From Burkholderia ubonensis (GTDB taxonomy: Bacteria > Pseudomonadota > Gammaproteobacteria > Burkholderiales > Burkholderiaceae): DNA of 64,000 nt. Positions 1 through 6,928 of this stretch are shown here, piece by piece; position 1 is the first letter of the stretch, and every line of letters begins with the position of its first letter. The translations under genes were made by a program, and so were the position numbers. The notes under the pieces are model-generated. The model did no database searches and had not been told where the DNA came from. It worked only from the letters and a program-made list of their open reading frames with translations. Location of the stretch: assembly GCF_902833085.1 (NCBI RefSeq), contig NZ_CADFEB010000002.1:186001-250000 (forward strand), given 5' to 3'.

Positions 1-1088
1 AGGCTCATGTTGCCGAACACGATGTGCAGCAGGTTGCCGAAACCCGCGCCGATCGACAGCGACGGCGCGAAGATGCCGCCCGGGATGCCGGGCAGGTAAG
101 ACGCGACCATCGACACCATCTTCAGGAACGGATACAGCACGGACAATTGCTCGCGCCCGTCGAGCATGCCGCGCGCTTCCGCATAGCCGCTGCCGAACGT
201 CGTGCCGCCCGACACGAGACCGACCGCGGCGATCACGAAGCCGCACAGCGCGGCGAACGCGATCGGCCGCTCGCGATACAGCGCGAGCAGCCGCGCCGGC
301 AGCCAGCGGCCGGTATTGAGCAGCAGCCAGCAGAACAGCCCGCCGGCGACGCCGGTCACGACCGCGGCGACGAACACCGCGACCGCGAGCAGCTTCGGGA
401 AATGCGCGCCGGCGTCGATCGTGCCGAAATACGTGTAGTTGCCGTTCAGCCCGAGCGCGACCACGCCGGCGATGATGATCGCGGTGATCAGCACGCCGCT
501 CGCGCGCGCGGAGAAGCTGCGCGTCAGCTCCTCGATCGCGAACACGATGCCGGCGAGCGGCGTGTTGAACGCGGCCGACAGACCGGCCGCCGCGCCCGCG
601 AGCACGAGCTGGCGCTCGATCTGCGCGTTCGAGCGCGGATAGAAGCGCCGCAGGTTGAACATCAGCGCCGCGCCGACCTGCACGGTCGGCCCTTCGCGGC
701 CGATCGTGAAGCCGCCGAGGATCGCGAAGAACGAAAGCAGGATCTTGCCGAACAGGATGCGCAGCGTCAGCAGCCGCGCGCCGAACGCGCCGGGACGCGC
801 GTGCAGCGTCGCGATCACCTGCGGGATGCCGCTGCCTTCCGCGCCGCGGAAGAAGCGGCGGGTCAGCCAGACCGAGCCGGCTGCGATCGCAGGGGTCAGC
901 AGCAACGGCAGCCAGGGCGCGTGCTGCCGCAGCGTGCGGAACGTGTCGTAGCCCCAGTCGATCAGCCGCGCATAGAGCACGGCGGTCAGGCCGACGGCGA
1001 TCGCGCCAAGCCAGAACACGCCGTACTGGCGCCACAGGCGCTGGGTGCGGCGGGTGAGGGCGGGAAACAATGGCTGGGAACGTTGCAT
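1..1088 (-). CDS. ClC-family chloride channel / Cl-/H+ antiporter (3' end beyond window)
   Basis: The protein is an integral inner-membrane ClC transporter that conducts or exchanges chloride. The reverse-strand reading starts at the ATG at 1088 (MQRSQPLFPAL) and runs off the left edge after about 362 residues, so the C terminus is missing. All three selectivity-filter signatures are present in order: GSGIPQ, GREGP (gating Glu) and GGIFAP close to the window edge. The segment FAIEEL keeps the internal acidic pair that in E. coli ClcA supplies the proton Glu, so antiport is more likely than a pure channel (inference). It is divergent from the heptosyltransferase gene with 176 bp between them. 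The family is certain; the channel versus antiporter distinction is not. Confidence 0.92.
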   Translation of the reverse strand, partial: MQRSQPLFPALTRRTQRLWRQYGVFWLGAIAVGLTAVLYARLIDWGYDTFRTLRQHAPWLPLLLTPAIAAGSVWLTRRFFRGAEGSGIPQVIATLHARPGAFGARLLTLRILFGKILLSFFAILGGFTIGREGPTVQVGAALMFNLRRFYPRSNAQIERQLVLAGAAAGLSAAFNTPLAGIVFAIEELTRSFSARASGVLITAIIIAGVVALGLNGNYTYFGTIDAGAHFPKLLAVAVFVAAVVTGVAGGLFCWLLLNTGRWLPARLLALYRERPIAFAALCGFVIAAVGLVSGGTTFGSGYAEARGMLDGREQLSVLYPFLKMVSMVASYLPGIPGGIFAPSLSIGAGFGNLLHIVFGNMS

Positions 1089-1264
1089 CGGCGCGGCCGT
1101 CGGCAAAGGACCGATTATAAAAAGGAAACCGCGCCGGGACGTGCGTAACAAATCGTCACAATCAAGATACACGTTGTTACAAATGTAATTTAAATGTAGT
1201 CCTCATGTCGTCCGGGCTTCACTAGTATCCCTAAATTCCCCGCTCTCGCAACTCGAACATAAAC

Positions 1265-2263
1265 GTGAACCGCATCCTCATCGTGAAAGTGACGTCGCTC
1301 GGCGACGTGGTCCAGACCCTGCCGGTGGTCGCCGACCTTCATCGCGCGTTTCCGGGCGTGACGGTCGACTGGGCCGTCGACGAATCGTGTGCGGAAGTGG
1401 TGCGCTGGCATCCCGGCGTGAGCAACGTGTTGTGCGCGCCATTGCGGCGGTTCAAGAAGCTGCGCGGCGGCGCCGACCTGAAGGCGATCTGGGCCTCGAT
1501 CAGCGCGTTGCGCGCGCACCGCTACGACGCGGTCATCGACCTGCACGGCGTCTACAAGAGCGCGATCATCTCGGCGCTGGCGCGTGCCGCGCGCCGCGTC
1601 GGCTATCAGACGCAGGATCTCGGCGAATCGGGCGCGCGCTTCGCGTATTCGGACCATTTCGGCCCGCGGCCCGCATGCGACGCCTGGCACGGGATGCGCG
1701 TGAGTGCGGGCGAGGCGTTCGGCTACGCGCCGCAGGGCGCCGCCGATTACGGGATCGTCGCGCCCGACGATGCGTGCCTGCCTGCCGCCGTGACCGACGG
1801 CGGGCCGTTCATGCTGATGTTCCATGCCACGTCGAACGACGACAAGCGATGGCCGGTCGGGCACTGGGCGGCGGTTGCGACGCGGATGATGGCGCGCGGC
1901 ATGCGCGTGTTGCTGCCGTGGGGCTCGCCGGCGGAGCACGCGGTCGCTCAGGAAATCGCCGCGCGTGCGCCCGGGGCAATCGTGCTGCCCGCGATGTCGG
2001 TGCGTCAGCTCGGCGCGGCGATTGGCCGGGCCGCACTGGTGGTCGGTGTCGACACGGGTCTCGTCCACATGGCGCACGCGCTGCGGCGGCCGACCGTGAT
2101 GATCTTCGTGGACACATCGCCCGAGCACTGCGGCATCGGCGGCGCGCCGCATGCCGTGTCGATCGGCGAGGTGGGCGCCGCGCCGTCGGTCGACGACGCG
2201 CTGCAGGCAATCGACTCGGTCGGTCCGGCTTTCGGCGCGCCGATGCACGCGCAGGCGGCCTGA
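1265..2263 (+). CDS. waaC: Lipopolysaccharide heptosyltransferase I (GT9 family)
   Basis: The enzyme transfers the first L-glycero-D-manno-heptose onto Kdo of the lipopolysaccharide inner core at the cytoplasmic face of the inner membrane. The 332-residue protein opens with MNRILIVKVTSLGDVVQTLP, the N-terminal GT9 motif with the catalytic Asp in SLGD. It closes with the ADP-heptose-binding region VGVDTGLVHMAHALRRPTV. Length is normal for WaaC. The start is a GTG; no in-frame ATG upstream gives a better beginning. The waaC assignment over waaF rests on the N-terminal sequence and length and is likely but unproved. It stands alone rather than in an obvious core-oligosaccharide cluster in this window. 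Confidence 0.88.
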   Translation: MNRILIVKVTSLGDVVQTLPVVADLHRAFPGVTVDWAVDESCAEVVRWHPGVSNVLCAPLRRFKKLRGGADLKAIWASISALRAHRYDAVIDLHGVYKSAIISALARAARRVGYQTQDLGESGARFAYSDHFGPRPACDAWHGMRVSAGEAFGYAPQGAADYGIVAPDDACLPAAVTDGGPFMLMFHATSNDDKRWPVGHWAAVATRMMARGMRVLLPWGSPAEHAVAQEIAARAPGAIVLPAMSVRQLGAAIGRAALVVGVDTGLVHMAHALRRPTVMIFVDTSPEHCGIGGAPHAVSIGEVGAAPSVDDALQAIDSVGPAFGAPMHAQAA

Positions 2264-2285
2264 GCGGCCGCGCGCCGGTGCACGC

Positions 2286-2465
2286 TCAGGCGAGCAGTGC
2301 CTCGAACGCGAGCACGGCGGCAATGGCCGCCGCATTCGCGACGAGCGCCTCGAACACGAGGCCGAGCCAGCTTTTCGGCCGGAAGCGGAGCGTGAGCAGC
2401 AACGCGCCGCCCAGCGCGAGCGACAGGATCAGCACGAGGTCGGCATTGGCGAGGCGGATGCTCAT
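2286..2465 (-). CDS. Small two-helix membrane protein, unknown function
   Basis: A 59-residue protein starting MSIRLANADLVLILSLALGG. Two hydrophobic segments (about residues 8-24 and 38-58) are separated by a short basic turn (RFRPKSW), so it is probably a small inner-membrane hairpin. I chose the ATG at 2465 over an upstream start because GGAG lies just upstream and the upstream extension is low-complexity. It is convergent with the heptosyltransferase gene, whose stop is 22 bp away. I do not recognise a named family. Confidence 0.6.
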   Translation of the reverse strand: MSIRLANADLVLILSLALGGALLLTLRFRPKSWLGLVFEALVANAAAIAAVLAFEALLA

Positions 2466-2564
2466 GGGGGGCGGCTCCGTGGCGATGGCGGCGCGGCAGG
2501 CGGCGCGCCCGCCATCGAGTATAGGCGGCGCCGCCCGCGGCACAAGCCGGGTTGCCCCGCAGCG

Positions 2565-3875
2565 TCAGACGAGCGCCGTGTCGCGCGTCTCGCGCATCAG
2601 CAGCACGCCGAGCAGGCTGAGCGCCGCCGCGACGGACACATAGCCGCCGACCCACGACAGGCCGCCTTGCGCGGCAAGCAACTGCGCGATGTACGGCGCG
2701 ATCGACGCGCCGAGGATCCCGCCGAGGTTGTACGCGACGCCCGCGCCCGTGTAGCGGACGTTGGTCGGGAACAGTTCCGGCAGCAGCGCGCCCATCGGCG
2801 CGAACGTCACGCCCATCAGGAACAGCTCTAGCGTCAGGAACAGCGCGACGAGCGGCATCGAGCCGCTGCCGAGCAGCGGCGCCATCGTGAAACCCGACAG
2901 CAGCGCGGCGATCGCGCCGGCGATCAGCACCGGCCGGCGGCCGAAGCGGTCCGACGCCCACGCCGACAGCGGCGTCGCGAGCCCCATGAACACGACCGCG
3001 AGGCAGAGCAGGCCGAGGAAGCTCTGGCGCGGGATATGCAGTGTCGCGACGCCGTACGACAGCGAGAACACGGTCGAGATGTAGAACAGCGTGTAGCAGA
3101 CGACCATCGCCAGCGCGCCGAGCAGCGTCGGCTGCCAGTGCTGCGTGACGAGCGTCGCGACCGGCACGCGCACGCGCTCGTTGCGCTCGAGCGCGGCCTG
3201 GAACGCGGGCGTCTCGGCGATCTTGAGCCGCACGTACAGGCCGAGCGCGACGAGCACCGCGCTCACGAGAAACGGAATGCGCCAGCCCCAGCTGCGGAAC
3301 TGCGCGTCGGACAGCGACAGCGCGAGCGCGAAGAACAGCCCGTTCGACATCAGGAAGCCGACCGACGGGCCGAGCTGCGGGAACATGCCGAACCAGCCGC
3401 GCTTGCCTCGCGGCGCGTGCTCGGTCGCGAGCAGCGCGGCGCCGCCCCATTCGCCGCCGAGGCCGATGCCCTGGCCGAAGCGCAATACGCACAGCAGCAC
3501 CGGCGCGAGCGTGCCGATCGCGTCGTAGCCGGGCACGAGGCCGATCGCGGTGGTGGACAGGCCCATCACCAGCAGCGACGCGACGAGCGTCGACTTGCGG
3601 CCGACGCGGTCGCCGAAATGACCGAACAGGAACGAGCCGATCGGCCGTGCGATGAACGCGATGCCGAACGTGACGAACGCGGAAAGCGCCTGCGCGGTCG
3701 CGGAGCCGTGCGGGAAGAACACCGGGCCGATCACGAGCGCGGCGGCGGTCGCGTACACGTAGAAATCGTAGAACTCGATCGCGGTGCCGATGAAGCTCGC
3801 GAACACGATGCGCTTGTGGCTGACGGCGCCGGCCGCATTGGTTGCGTGCGCAACGGCCGGTGGGGATGCGGACAT
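2565..3875 (-). CDS. MFS transporter, metabolite:H+ symporter (MHS) type
   Basis: A 436-residue, 12-helix major facilitator that imports an organic solute with protons. The signature of the ShiA/ProP/KgtP group is visible. It opens HKRIVFASFIGTAIEFYDFY in helix 1, has the loop 2-3 motif FGHFGDRVGRKSTLV, the equivalent ASDRFGRRPVL in loop 8-9, and GEWGGAALLATEHAPRGKRG between helices 4 and 5. The ATG at 3875 is preceded by GGAGA eight bases upstream, which excludes the longer upstream reading. The substrate cannot be told from sequence; shikimate, dicarboxylates, betaine or proline are all possible. No catabolic neighbour helps. Confidence 0.88.
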   Translation of the reverse strand: MSASPPAVAHATNAAGAVSHKRIVFASFIGTAIEFYDFYVYATAAALVIGPVFFPHGSATAQALSAFVTFGIAFIARPIGSFLFGHFGDRVGRKSTLVASLLVMGLSTTAIGLVPGYDAIGTLAPVLLCVLRFGQGIGLGGEWGGAALLATEHAPRGKRGWFGMFPQLGPSVGFLMSNGLFFALALSLSDAQFRSWGWRIPFLVSAVLVALGLYVRLKIAETPAFQAALERNERVRVPVATLVTQHWQPTLLGALAMVVCYTLFYISTVFSLSYGVATLHIPRQSFLGLLCLAVVFMGLATPLSAWASDRFGRRPVLIAGAIAALLSGFTMAPLLGSGSMPLVALFLTLELFLMGVTFAPMGALLPELFPTNVRYTGAGVAYNLGGILGASIAPYIAQLLAAQGGLSWVGGYVSVAAALSLLGVLLMRETRDTALV

Positions 3876-4148
3876 GGATGTCTCCGTTTTTGGTCTTGAT
3901 GAACGCCCGGTGATGCACGCGGCCACGCAAGCGGACGCCTGCCCGGACCGTCGAGCGCGAGAAGGTGGCGGCATGGATGCGCGCCGTGGCGCGGATCGTC
4001 GCCCGCCGGTCGACGCTGGAGACGGATAGTCGCCGCCGTGATCGGCTCGTGTGCCTGGTGAGGCGCGAGCCCGCGTGCGGCGTGATGGCCGCGGCGATTG
4101 CGGAAAATTATAGCCAGCGCTGCCGAGCGCAGGCAATCGCGCGCGGCT

Positions 4149-4637
4149 TCAGTCGATCGTTTGCGCCTGCGCCGACGCGGTGCTTTGCAGCTGGAACTTG
4201 CCGTTGTCGTTGAAGAGCCAGCTTTCCATCAGCTCCACGTGGCCGTTGCCGTCGAGCAGTTTCGGGGGCGGCGGCGGCAGCGGCGCCGAACGCCGCAGCG
4301 ATGCGAGCGCGAGCGACTCGGCCTCGTTGTCGCCGTTGCTGCGGTATACCGATGCGTGCACGAGTTGGCCGCTGCGATCGATCGTGAATGCGAGCACGAC
4401 GAGCGAGCGCAGCATCGCCTGCGGCGTGCCGCGCAACACGCCGGACGGATTGCGCTCGGCGACGTGTTCGGCAACTTCGGTGCGGTACTGGGCGAGTGTG
4501 GCGCTGCGGATGACCGACGGGATCGTCAGGACCGCGCGCGGGGGCGGCGGCGTGATCGTGCAGGCAGCGAGCATGGCGACGGCGGCCGCGGCGGCAACAC
4601 GCAACCGGACGACGCCTGACAGGGGGATGGCGAACAT
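4149..4637 (-). CDS. Putative lipoprotein with TonB C-terminal-like domain
   Basis: A 162-residue protein with a hydrophobic N terminus ending in the lipobox LAAC (Cys about residue 26), so it is predicted to be lipidated. The stretch VLAFTIDRSGQLVHASVYRS followed by EAESLALASLRRSAPLPPPP looks like the C-terminal fold of TonB/TolA energy-transducing proteins (xFxIDxxGxV, then a small helix and a proline-rich segment). There is no transmembrane anchor-plus-proline-linker of true TonB, and no ExbBD genes are near, so it is probably a periplasmic TonB_C-like protein of unknown role. It is transcribed alone. Confidence 0.7.
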   Translation of the reverse strand: MFAIPLSGVVRLRVAAAAAVAMLAACTITPPPPRAVLTIPSVIRSATLAQYRTEVAEHVAERNPSGVLRGTPQAMLRSLVVLAFTIDRSGQLVHASVYRSNGDNEAESLALASLRRSAPLPPPPPKLLDGNGHVELMESWLFNDNGKFQLQSTASAQAQTID

Positions 4638-4793
4638 GGCGTGGCGCCGGGGAACACGATAGACAAATGATAGTCGCGCGATGGATCGCGCGACATCGGG
4701 ACAAACGTATATCGCGCGGCGCGCGTGGTTGCGACGGCTGATGACGCGTGACGCGCCTGTCGGCTGATCGTCAGGCGGCGCGTGCCGTGCCGC

Positions 4794-5090
4794 TCAATAC
4801 CCGTGCGTGACGAGCGACAGGACCGACAGGTCCGGATGCGTGCCGTCGACGATGCTCTTGCCGATATGCACGGCTTCGTGGACGGCCTCGTCAACGGTCG
4901 AGTAGCTTTCCTCGCCGTCCGCGTGGAACGGCACGGCGTGGCCGGGCAGCGCGGGATTCGCGCCGGGATGGCAGACGTAGCCGGTATAGGTGAAGCGCGT
5001 GTCGTTGCCCGGCATCGAGGTCGGCACGACATGGATCTCGAAGCCTTCGTAGTAATCGACGTGGCGGATCGGGGTCGACTGTTCGGACAT
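4794..5090 (-). CDS. Conserved hypothetical protein, 98 aa
   Basis: The reading begins MSEQSTPIRHVDYYEGFEIH at the ATG at 5090, preceded by GGAGA at good spacing. It encodes a small acidic soluble protein with no signal peptide or membrane segment. The pattern (beta-rich first half, then the helix STVDEAVHEAVHIGKSIVDG) suggests a compact alpha/beta domain. I recognise no named family. It lies just outside the left end of the tRNA-Ser island and was probably next to that tRNA before the island arrived. Confidence 0.7.
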   Translation of the reverse strand: MSEQSTPIRHVDYYEGFEIHVVPTSMPGNDTRFTYTGYVCHPGANPALPGHAVPFHADGEESYSTVDEAVHEAVHIGKSIVDGTHPDLSVLSLVTHGY

Positions 5091-5322
5091 GGCGGTCTCC
5101 GTGTGCGGCGCGGGCGGGTAAGCCCGTGCGGCAGCGAATGCGCGGCGGCGTTCGTGTCGCCGTTCTGATCCGAATTCTAGGCGATGGCGGAGGAGGGCGA
5201 GCATGGCAGCGGCGCGTTGCGGCCGGCCGGCGGCCGCGCGATCGACGCAATGCCAGGGCGGCGTGGCGAGGGTGCCGGCGCGGCATCGATGGGAATCGAA
5301 CGAAGGCTGCGGTCGCGCAATG

Positions 5323-5353
5323 AAAAATCCCGCCACGCTGCACGCGGGCGGGA
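5323..5353 (-). terminator. Rho-independent terminator, probably the original tRNA-Ser terminator
   Basis: Read on the minus strand, the stem TCCCGCC/GGCGGGA (5347-5353 with 5328-5334) is followed by a run of five T residues (5323-5327). No gene within the next 7 kb upstream needs it in an obvious way. It lies 7 bp beyond the displaced copy of the tRNA-Ser 3' end at 5360-5380, the position expected for the tRNA terminator before insertion of the island. Confidence 0.65.
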
Positions 5354-5359
5354 TGTTTC

Positions 5360-5380
5360 GGCGGAGGCGGTGAGATTCGA
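5360..5380 (-). repeat. Left attachment-site repeat (displaced copy of the tRNA-Ser 3' end)
   Basis: This 21-bp stretch matches 12372-12392, the last part of tRNA-Ser(TGA), at 20 of 21 positions; the only difference is G for A at the seventh base. The shared core includes GCGGTGAGATTCGA, the 3' half of the T-arm and acceptor. Direct repeats of a tRNA 3' end are the usual footprint of tyrosine-recombinase integration. The opposite copy sits in the intact tRNA. Confidence 0.8.
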
Positions 5381-5395
5381 CGGCGTAAGGGGAAT

Positions 5396-5629
5396 TTATA
5401 TTAAATCAACAGGATACGGATGGAGTCCCAAAGGGGCACCCATGCTTGGTACGGGCCTCACCCCGGTTGAAACAGGGTGCGCGTCGACCGGTGCGACCCA
5501 CATGCCGCGGCTGACGGGCAAATCAATGATGCCGCGGTCGCTTCGGAATGGCCGGTTTCGGAGGCGCAGGTCAGTTCCCAGATAGCGGGATGTTGTCGTC
5601 AGAAAATCGGAGATGATGTGATTCGTCAT
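5396..5629 (-). CDS. Small hypothetical protein inside the tRNA-Ser island
   Basis: A 77-residue reading starting MTNHIISDFLTTTSRYLGTD at 5629. It lies 22 bp downstream of the LysR stop and on the same strand, so it could be co-transcribed. A purine-rich AGAGAG lies about ten bases before the ATG. The C-terminal half is rich in Pro, Gly and Val. No signal peptide, membrane segment or known motif is visible. The reading stops 15 bp inside the left island repeat. It could be a real short island protein or a chance frame. Confidence 0.4.
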   Translation of the reverse strand: MTNHIISDFLTTTSRYLGTDLRLRNRPFRSDRGIIDLPVSRGMWVAPVDAHPVSTGVRPVPSMGAPLGLHPYPVDLI

Positions 5630-5651
5630 GGTGCGGTTGCTCTCTGATGCC

Positions 5652-6641
5652 TCAAGCGGCGTGAAGTGCGCGACGGTCGGACGGAATCGCGCGCAGCGGC
5701 GCGAGCGAAACGGCGCGATGGTCCAGGTCCGATGTGGTTTGGACCGAGTCCGAATGGGGGCCGAGACTTCGAAGGATGTGCTCGATGAACTTCCGAACAC
5801 GCAACGGTTGATTGCGTCGTGCCTGATAAAGCAGGAACGCCGGCAATGGCTCGGTCTCCCAGTCGTTCAAGATCCGGACAAGCTCGCCGCGCGACTCGGG
5901 GCCGCGAGCGATGTGGTCGGGCAGAACGGCGACGCCTTCCGATTCCAGCACCGCGGCGATCAGCGCGCCAGGGCAATTCGAGCGGAAGGGGCTGCGAGCG
6001 ACGAGCGCGGCCTGCGCGCCGGTCGCGCGATGGCTTACCGGCAGTCCGGCAGGGCCGTCATTCGCGAGCGCGGTCATGCATCGTTCTGCCGGCAGGTCCT
6101 GCGGACTTGTCGGCATACCGCTTTTCGCGAGGTAAGACGGGGTTGCATATATGCCGACGCTCAATGGCGCAAGCGGACGAGCAATGCGGGACGCCGGTAC
6201 CTGGCGGCCGACAACGATCGCGAGGTCGGCGAGTTCGCCGAGCAATTCGCTGCCGTTGTCCACAAGGCGCGCGTCGACCCGCACCTTCGAGTGCTCGCGC
6301 ATGAAGCCATGGACGATGGGCCCCAGTTGCGCCATGCCGAAGAGGGCAGGTACTTCGATGCGGAGGTCGCCGCACAGCGTCAGCGAATCGGCGCCGACCT
6401 GAGCAAGACTTTCGTAGCTGTCCAGCACACCCGTCACATGTTCCAGAATGGTGTGCCCGACCGACGTCAACCTCACTTTGCGCGTCGTGCGATTGAACAA
6501 CTGTACGCCCAGCAGGGTTTCGAGGTCCTGCACGGCACGGCTGACCGACGGAACGCGCACGTTGGTGGCATCCGCGGCCTTGGTGAAGCTGCCGTGCTCG
6601 ACGACCGCTTTGAAGATTTCTAACGCTTTCAGACGTTCCAT
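5652..6641 (-). CDS. LysR-family transcriptional regulator
   Basis: A 329-residue DNA-binding regulator. The N-terminal winged HTH (residues about 1-60) reads MERLKALEIFKAVVEHGSFT, then AADATNVRVPSVSRAVQDLE and LFNRTTRKVRLTSVG, the classical LysR pattern. Residues about 90-295 form the periplasmic-binding-like effector domain. The last 30 or so residues are a non-family tail. The ATG at 6641 has GGAG seven bases upstream; an ATG at 6671 is possible but lacks this. It is divergent from the first STAND regulator of the island, with 287 bp between them, the usual position for a LysR protein that controls its divergent neighbour. The effector is unknown. Confidence 0.87.
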   Translation of the reverse strand: MERLKALEIFKAVVEHGSFTKAADATNVRVPSVSRAVQDLETLLGVQLFNRTTRKVRLTSVGHTILEHVTGVLDSYESLAQVGADSLTLCGDLRIEVPALFGMAQLGPIVHGFMREHSKVRVDARLVDNGSELLGELADLAIVVGRQVPASRIARPLAPLSVGIYATPSYLAKSGMPTSPQDLPAERCMTALANDGPAGLPVSHRATGAQAALVARSPFRSNCPGALIAAVLESEGVAVLPDHIARGPESRGELVRILNDWETEPLPAFLLYQARRNQPLRVRKFIEHILRSLGPHSDSVQTTSDLDHRAVSLAPLRAIPSDRRALHAA

Positions 6642-6928
6642 GACGCGCTCCGTGATGAAGTCAGGTTGCATGGAGCGAATATTGGGGCGTCGGCGAAGCC
6701 ACGGCGAGTTACGAGTCGTTAAGTATCGTAAGACGCTTGCGGAAGCGTTAATGCGATTGGTTTCATGCGTGAAAGCAGTCTGCAAGGTCGGTGGGCGCGT
6801 GATTTCAGGTCATTTAAGTTGGCGGCGCGGCGCCGCTGGGTAAAAATTCGACAAAACCGGCGGCGCCGCACGGAGCTGAGGACAACGCCCGCAAGCGGCC
6901 TACTACTGATGACCTGCATGGTGGTTCG
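6642..6928. promoter_or_regulatory. Divergent control region with inverted repeat, LysR / STAND regulator
   Basis: This 287-bp divergent intergenic region is visibly more AT-rich than the flanks. It contains a perfect 6-bp inverted repeat ACGCTT-gcgg-AAGCGT (6733-6748). Just upstream is a run GTTAAGTATCGTAA (6718-6731), which has T-N11-A character typical of LysR sites. These are candidate operators for the LysR protein; no promoter hexamers could be assigned with confidence. Confidence 0.4.

Noticed and set aside
24..1148. 374-residue arginine-rich frame opposite the ClC gene
   Set aside because: It is the antisense shadow of a clear ClC transporter; its composition (Arg, Ala, Gln, Asp) is typical of GC-rich shadow frames. 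The same applies to the long frames opposite fdsA/fdsB, pepN, metE, spoT and the TonB receptor.
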